DNA from: Phragmites australis
Lineage: Eukaryota > Streptophyta > Magnoliopsida > Poales > Poaceae
Reading direction: 5' to 3'
Length of the DNA: 64,000 nucleotides
NCBI RefSeq assembly: GCF_958298935.1
Contig: NC_084933.1
Coordinates: 31,993,834 to 32,057,833 of the forward strand
Notes under the pieces: model-generated
Databases searched by the model: none
The model's input: the letters and a program-made list of their open reading frames with translations, nothing else
Told to the model about the DNA's origin: nothing
Translations under genes and position numbers: made by a program
Shown: piece after piece, positions 57,846 through 64,000 of the stretch
How the letters are laid out: the number at the start of each line of letters is the position of its first letter
Position numbering within the stretch: the first letter of the stretch is position 1

Positions 57846-58574
57846 AGTTCAACAGAACTGTATCAACTATTGTTTTTATTTGTGTTTTCTTGTAATAGTT
57901 GACTTTGTGAGGAATGTGTTTGAAGCATGTGTTTAATTTCTAAAATCCTTCTTTCATGCTTCTTGAAAGAAAGTTGATCCATGCCTTGTTGCAATTACCG
58001 ACTTGTGATATCTCCATATACCATTGTCTTCTTACAATTGGTAATAATACAAGTGGTAATCCTTGTTGATCATCTTTGTTTCAATTCTTGCTTTTAAGTG
58101 ACTTCCTTTTATGTGAAAGATTTCATTTATCTCCTATGTTAGGAATATTGGTTTCTTCAAGGAAACTTTCCTTTTTGGAGTCTTTGGAAGCTTATTATCT
58201 CAATGCTTGAATTATTTTCAATATACTTGCTTGAGATAATTTTTTGAGCATGTTTGGAACTTATTCATGTCTCCATGTGCTCAAATCTTGCTTAGTTCAT
58301 TTGTTGAACTTTGTGAATGATAATTTGTTGATCTTTTTGATTTAGATGTAATTTGGACAACCTTTTGATATTTATCTTTTATTTGGTATTTTCAAGTCTC
58401 ATATGCTATTTTTGTCCAAATTATATCTTCATTGGATCTTGAAAGTGACGTGCATGCTTGTTTGACTTAAATATTAATATCTATAGCATGTTTGCTTTCT
58501 TTGATCCTACATTTAGAGTAAGTCTCTCTCAAATGCTTTTATTGTCTAAAAGGTGCATAGAGCTTTCATTTGAT

Positions 58575-59635
58575 TTCAATTGATATATACCTTCGTTCGG
58601 TATATATTTTCAATTGGTATCTATCTATTGGTATGAACTTGAATTGTTATCATTTCCATACAAATATGCACATATCTATGAGAGAGCGTGCTCTATATGA
58701 TGAGTTCACTAACCTCTTCGGACCCAATGAGTTTGGGGATCAAATTGTACTTTAATGAGTTTTTAGGTACAATGAAGATGCATTGGATGCTTGAATTAAT
58801 CACAATGAAGGTCCTTTCAAGTAGAAGCTCATTTCAATAGAAATTCATGAAGATGATTTTGTCCTTTCAATTGAATTTTTCATGAAGAAGGTCTTTATCT
58901 TTCAATTGGTATCTACAAAGAAGACCATCTCCTTCAATTTCAATTGGAATCAAGAGAAGGACCATATCAAAGTGAGCAATTCAATATCATTCCAAGTAAT
59001 TTGTTCTTGATTCATGCATTTAATTTCAAAGATTCAATCTTGTGTAGATTGCATCATATCATGAAAATATCTTGCAAAAAGGTGTTTTTCTTGCAAGTGC
59101 TTAAAACCTCTTTATTGCAAATATGAGCAATTTGAAGTAGCATATTTTTGTGAAAACTCTATAATCATGTTTATGATTCATCCAATCCCAAATATGCAAA
59201 AGATTTCATATCAAATGCTTGAGTTGCTCCTATATGCAATATTGATGAAAATTGCAAAATCTTTTGCTTGAGATTTATAGTCCGCTTTAAATTGCTCTTT
59301 TGGACATATATGCTTATGAGATGTTGACACTTTGTGATAAACGAAAAATTCGTTATATTGTCAATAATTTTGCTATGTTCAACTTAGAGCATAATCCATT
59401 GCACTTGTGCTTTGGATATTTATTTCGGACTCGTGCTTGTTTTTCCTTCAATTGAATTAGTTTCAATTGGAATTGGTATCTCTTTCAATTGTTTCAATTG
59501 GTATGCTTTGAATTTTCAATTCATATCTCTTATAGGTCTTCCATTGATATCCTTTGAAACTTTAATTAGCATCTTTTTCAATTGGTATCTCTTGTTGGTA
59601 TTCAATTGATATCTTTTGAAGTTTTAATTGGTATT
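58575..59635 (+). repeat. Scattered copies of the LTR/PBS junction motif TTTCAATTGGTATC
   Basis: TTTTCAATTGGTATC occurs at about 58,607, 58,900 and 59,575, with near copies at about 58,941 (CAATTGGAATC), 59,461-59,480, 59,492 (TTTCAATTGGTATG) and 59,612. The element's own LTR end plus primer-binding site reads CTTTTCAATTGGTATCAGAG (53,796 onward), so these repeat the junction without the GAGCC part. Confidence 0.75.
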
Positions 59636-60443
59636 TCCTTTTGAAATCTCTTTTGGCATCTCTTTGAACCCCTTTGACCTATTGTATAACTTGTTCTCCT
59701 CACATAGCTCGTAATTGGATAAGTGTATTTGGTTTAATTTTAATTATGAGAAATACACATATTATGAGGAGTTTACACTATATAAAGTCATGCACTAGCC
59801 TTCGATGATTCCCTCTTGTGGGATAGGGCTAATGGTGTTTCGGAGAAAAATTTCTCTTTTAGCAAGTCCTATTTAATTCTTACCAATTTGATGTAAATTG
59901 GGGGAGAATTCGTTTCGATGATTCCATTTTGGCATTGATGTCAATTGGGGGAGAATTTGGACTAGATGTTATATTTTGTAAGAGGACTTTGCTTATGGAG
60001 GATAATTTGTTTATATGGGGAAGATGTCAATTAGGGGAGAATTTGTATGATTGCCTTTGAGAAGTATGATTGCCTTTGAAAGGTCTGCTTTGCATGAGCA
60101 TATTCATCTTCATACATACATTGTCATGCTTGCTTGATATGTATAAAGTAAACTCCGGTCCAAAATTTGAGATAGACAATATATGTAATGATATTCAAAA
60201 TTAATTCACACATGCATAGATTGTGGGGGAGTTTACTATATACATATGTTGGTTTTTACTAATATCAAAACCTTTGTGGTGTTTGATGCTAGTAAAATTA
60301 GTTTTGGCAATCTCAAATATCTTTGTGATATTTGATATTTCCAAAACTTGTTCTTCGTATACATTCATCTTCGGATTATATGTATACTTAGAACTTTAAA
60401 TTTTATCAAATATAATCATCTAGTGAGATTGTCATCAATTACC

Positions 60444-60457
60444 AAAATGGGGGAGAT
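60444..60457 (+). other. Polypurine tract
   Basis: AAAATGGGGGAGAT lies directly before the 3' LTR start TGAAAGTG and would prime plus-strand synthesis. Confidence 0.85.
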
Positions 60458-63063
60458 TGAAAGTGCATCTAGCCCTTATGTGTGATTTTGGTAATTAATG
60501 ACAATACATATGGACTAACAATGTTGTTGAGATTGTTAGTAGGTTGTTCAATAGGTGATGCATGGAGAAGAGACATGCATGAACTCTAGGTGAATGGGAA
60601 GATTGAAAGTACATCAAGATGAATGAGCTCTAGGTGATGCTCGGATGTGATGCATGGAAGAGAAATATGCATCTAAATAAATGAGCTTTTAGTGATGCTC
60701 ATAAGAAGAAGAAGAAGCTCAATAAGATTAGCAATAAGCTTGAATGCTAAGTTACTTGTGGAGATCAAGTAACTAAAGGTATGACTTGTTAATAGAGTTT
60801 TATGGACTAACCCGTGTGCTATGTGTTTAAGAATGAGTGGGGTTAGGTTCTATATGAAGATTGACAATATGCATGAAGGCTAATAAGTTACTTGTGGAGA
60901 TCGAGTAACTTAAGGTATAAATGTTGTCATTTAGGTTTTATGGACTAACCCATGTACTTTGTGCTTGAGAGTGAGTTGGGGTTAGGATCCATAAAAAGGC
61001 ATAAGTTGAATTGAAATCATATATGCCAAGAGTGAAGAACAAGAGTGGACTCCATATATGAAAAAGTGAATTCCTTGAAGATGTCGAATACAAAGTGGTT
61101 TTCTATGGCAAGACGGTGAAGGGCAAGCAAGACTCGGCTGCGATGGACCATCCGTGGTGAAGGGTAAGCAAATGGCTTGGCGCCGAAGGACCAAGGCGGT
61201 GGTGAAGAGCGAGTGAAGGCTTTGCGCCGATGGACCGTGTGAGGCTATAGGAAGCTATGGATGATTCACATCAATCATACGAAGAATCAAGAAGAGATGG
61301 AGTGAAGATTTTATGGAAGTTAGCAACCCTCAAGGTTTGAAAGAAAAAGAAGCGGTACTTGAAAGTTTTCAAATGCTCAAAGTGGTTCAAACGAGTTTTA
61401 TCTTTGAATTTGAGTATAGGTATGCCACACTATTAAGAGGGATGCAACGTGAGCTAATTGTCGCGTCTCAGTGCTCAAGAGTTCCCAACCAAACCCAAAG
61501 TGAGAGTTTGTTGTTAAGAGTCCGGAGCGGAAAGTGCGGAAGTGTCTAAAATGGGTTTTGGAGTGTTCCTAATTTGATCCTATGTGTTTTAGGTCATGAA
61601 TTCAGTTGGGATGTGTAGCCCTCTGAATAAGCTTTCCATAGAGTCCCAAATCGTCGAAATCGGACTCCGGGATCAAAAGTTATCGTCGTTTTTTGGAGGT
61701 TAGCTGTGTTGTGGCCGGAGACTCCGGTGTAGGTCGGAGAGTCCGGTACCTGGAAAGGCCGGAGACTCCGGTAAAGTCCGGATACTCCGGTGAAGTCCGG
61801 ATACTCCGGTACCTGGAGTGGCCGGAGACTCCGGGAAGTCTCCGGGGCCATTTTCTGGGTTAAGTGCCGACCGAAGACTCCGGTGTAGGCCGGATACTCC
61901 GGTAAAAGTCCAGAAAAGAGCGTAACGGCTAGTTCTGACACATTCTGTGACCGTTCTGACGCCGTATTTGGATTTAGGGCCGGATACTCCGGTGTTCACC
62001 GGATACTCTGGTCAGTTCTGTCAAAAACAGTAACGGCTAGTTGTTTGGAGTGGGCTATTTATACCCCACTCACCCCATCCTTTGGGGCTGCTGGAAGGGC
62101 ACGAAAAGAACACATTTCTAGAGCCAAAAGAACCTCTCCCACTCCATTCTAGTGTGTGATTTGAGAAGAAAAGAGAGTTGGGTTGAGAGATTGGAAGATT
62201 GAGTGCAAGTGAGCAAAATCCAATCTTGAGCACTTGAGTTCTCAGCAAGAAGTTCGTCGTCGTGTTTGTTACTCTTGGAGGTGAAGCCTCCTAGGCGGCT
62301 AGGCGTCGCCGACGAGCACCCAAGGTTGTGGGTTGCCGCGGAAGTTTGTGAAGGGCTCGATTTCGCCTCCGCAAGGGAAGAAATTAAGAGTGGATCGAGG
62401 AAAGCGGTTGAAAGAGACCCGGCTCGTTGGAGTTTCCTCAACGGAGACGTAGGATTCACGGTGGTGAATCTGAACTTCGGGAAACAAATCTTTGTGTCTC
62501 CTCTCTTGTTTCCTTACTTTTAAGTTCTTGCTCAAATCTTTGTGCATATTGCTCGATATACTTGTTTGTGTGTATTTGAGTGTAGGTTCTTCGTGAATCT
62601 GCTTGGAATCATCTCCGGGAACACACCACATCACTTGGTTTGAGCTAGAACCCTCTACTCATTAATTTCATTCAGTTTCGGGCTCAGTTCTGTACAGAAC
62701 CCGGAGAATCCGGCCTTTACCGGAGTTTCCGGACCTGTACACACCGGAGTATCCGGACTACACCGGAGTCTCCGGCGAACAGTAATTTCAGGCATATGAA
62801 CAGTGTTTTCAGCCTTTTTCAATTTACGTTTTATTGCATATCTCTTGCTAGAATTGAGTAATTTTTGTCACCTTAGGATTGTAATTTCCACACTTATTTA
62901 GGGTGATTGTGCACTAGTTGAGCCTAGCATATTTAGGTTTTTCTCTTGTGAAAAACTCGTTAGTTTATATTCCGCTGCAAGTTTAGGCCAACGGTAGAAA
63001 GGGTTGAATTTTTGTAAAAATGCCTATTCACCCCCCCCTCTAGGCGACATCATTGTCCTTTCA
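60458..63063 (+). mobile_element. 3' LTR of the gag-only element (2,606 bp)
   Basis: Nearly identical to 51198-53801. Many of the differences are C/T or G/A changes, a large share of them within or next to the CCGG-rich motifs, which fits decay of methylated cytosines. TATTTATA is at 62056-62063. It ends GTCCTTTCA and is followed by CTAAG. Confidence 0.93.
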
Positions 63064-63068
63064 CTAAG

Positions 63069-63128
63069 TAATTAGTGCCCTTCACATTCTGTACGCACCA
63101 ATGGTCGGTTAAATGGCACAAGAGGGGG
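63069..63128 (+). mobile_element. Continuation of the Tekay 3' LTR
   Basis: 60 bp between the target duplication of the gag-only element and the next LTR. By position it continues the sequence broken at 51197. It ends CACAAGAGGGGG. That end also looks like a polypurine tract, so an alternative origin is possible. Confidence 0.55.
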
Positions 63129-64000
63129 TGTCGGTGTATCAAGAACCGGGGGTCCCTGAGTCCCGAGGCCAGGCCAGCCATCTGCCACATGGCGCCATCC
63201 CGCGAGGTCCCTCCTATAAGATGAGAAAAACTCATGTCCCGGGAGAAGGTGCTCTGGGCCACAGTCCGTGGTTCCCAAGCACCCCAGTTCCCCGATGATC
63301 CGCGGAGTCTAAGTACCGGGAAGAAAGTGCTCGGGGAGGTGCTCGGTCACCCCCGAGCGCCCTAGTCCCCCGACGATCAGAAGAGCCAAGTTCCGGGAGA
63401 GAGTGCTCGGAACTGCGTGTGGCAGCTCCCAAGTGCTCGGTTCCCCGAGGATCCGCGTAAGAGTGCTCGGGAGAGAGTGCTCGGGGCTGCACGTGGCAGC
63501 CCCCGAGCACTCAGTTCCCCGAAGGATCGGGCAAGAGTGCTCGGGAGAGAGTGCTTGGGGTTGCACGTGGCAGCCCCCGAGCACTCGGTTCCCCGAAGGT
63601 TCGTGCAGAGTGCTCGGGAGAGAGTGCTCGGGGAGGTGAACAGTACCCCCGAGCACTCGGTGCCTCGACGACCCAGAAAGACCCTAAGGGACCCGCCGAT
63701 GAGGTGTCAATCAGTCAGAGGTCCGAGGCCGCATTTAATGAGCATGCGTGGCCTGACATCCCCAACTGCTCCCGCCGCAGTGTCAGTTCCTGCCATGTTT
63801 TGGCAGAGAGGCGTGGGGCTATTAATTGCACGGGTCCCGTCCCGTATCATCCGGCGTGTCTCGGGATAACATCGCCAGGATCAAGGCGTTCCGTCTACCG
63901 CCCTGCTGTGGCAGAGGAACAAGACAGGGCGGGCACGCCGGGTTGCTCTGCGGCTGCCCTGTGGGCCCTCTCTACGGCGCCCGTTGCCAGGGCGTTTATG
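63129..64000 (+). mobile_element. LTR of family C, cut by the window edge
   Basis: It starts TGTCGGTGTATC and continues AAGAACCGGGGGTCCC, matching inverted solo LTR C (15910-17110) in its end, its CTCGGGG / CCCCGAG repeats, and the block GAGGTGTC...GGCGTGGGG before the R region. The right end lies outside the window, so solo or full element cannot be decided. Confidence 0.85.
63319..63665. repeat. Minisatellite in LTR C (GTGCTCGGG / CCCCGAGCAC units)
   Basis: About four to five units of 55-75 bp, each with GAGAGAGTGCTCGGGG, then CCCCGAGCACTCGGTTCCCC. The two halves are complementary, so every unit can fold back. Confidence 0.85.

Larger units (their letters stand above)
56086..60443 (+). other. 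Non-coding internal region of the gag-only element
   Basis: AT-rich 4.4 kb with only short frames. I looked for protease DSGA, integrase zinc finger and DDE, reverse transcriptase YVDD and RNase H ends on both strands and found none. It contains two structured parts described separately (57.48-57.84 and 58.57-59.63 kb). The last 0.6 kb has repeated TTGGGGGAGAATTTG phrases near 59,897, 59,946 and 60,034 that resemble the polypurine tract. Confidence 0.8.
51198..63063 (+). mobile_element. Gag-only SIRE-like copia element (TR-GAG type), complete
   Basis: An 11,866-bp element with two LTRs (51198-53801, 60458-63063), primer-binding site, polypurine tract and perfect 5-bp target duplication CTAAG (51193-51197, 63064-63068). 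LTRs start TGAAAGTGCATCTAGCCC and end with the CACCCCCCTCTAGG..TTTCA form of Opie/Ji/SIRE-type elements. Only gag is encoded. The 4.4 kb between gag and the 3' LTR has no protease, integrase, reverse transcriptase or RNase H signature. By eye the LTRs differ at about 38 positions plus small indels (about 1.5%), so the insertion is young. It must have been mobilised by proteins of another element. Confidence 0.93.

Noticed and set aside
56086..60457. Possible hidden pol in the gag-only element
   Set aside because: No protease, integrase, reverse transcriptase or RNase H motif in any frame on either strand.

Overview
The window looks like nuclear DNA from a grass (Poaceae, probably panicoid). 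It is dominated by nested LTR retrotransposons of grass type (Tekay chromovirus, SIRE-like and other copia), a CACTA element, a hAT element and a Helitron with typical grass-style ends. The few host genes are GC-rich with short introns. This assignment is inference from sequence style; no database was searched.

Only two host genes look intact. One is a compact cytochrome c gene (25.07-25.41 kb). The other is a five-exon Munc13/UNC-13-like (DUF810) gene (42.15-45.62 kb) whose splice sites join into one 1,021-residue frame. Broken or partial host genes are a GUX-type xylan glucuronosyltransferase 3' part with a nonsense codon (0.5-1.1 kb, minus), a decayed coiled-coil exon (22.4-22.9 kb), a MAD2-like exon with an internal duplication (23.6-23.8 kb), and the last two exons of a SUVR-like histone methyltransferase (41.3-41.5 kb).

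Layout from left to right: 1-2.8 kb holds GC palindromes, the GUX relic and a GA-rich repeat. 2.77-13.05 kb is a three-level stack of LTRs: family A, split by solo LTR B with target duplication CGCTA, itself split by an inverted family-A solo LTR. 13.05-17.76 kb has a copia LTR fragment abutting a truncated CACTA element (TNP2 relic, minus), which carries a solo LTR of family C with target duplication GTGAC. 17.8-22.3 kb has a minisatellite, a hAT element with 8-bp duplication GACTGAGG, and a truncated B-like LTR. 22.3-26.9 kb contains gene fragments, cytochrome c and a copia RNase H relic. 27.27-30.89 kb is a truncated, internally deleted copia element (minus). 30.94-40.95 kb is a 10-kb Helitron (minus) with both ends and a Rep/helicase gene broken by three nonsense codons and a frameshift.

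41.3-45.6 kb is the gene island. 45.83 kb to the right edge is a Tekay element with large internal deletions. Its 3' LTR is interrupted by a young 11.87-kb SIRE-like element (51,198-63,063; target duplication CTAAG; LTRs differ by about 1.5%) that encodes gag only. A second family-C LTR follows and runs off the window.

The most unusual signals are in the gag-only element. It has a roughly 117-bp tandem array of near-perfect CCGGAGTCTCCGG-type hairpins, and an internal scatter of motifs that copy its own LTR/primer-binding-site junction. The same hairpin core also occurs in an unrelated LTR (family B).
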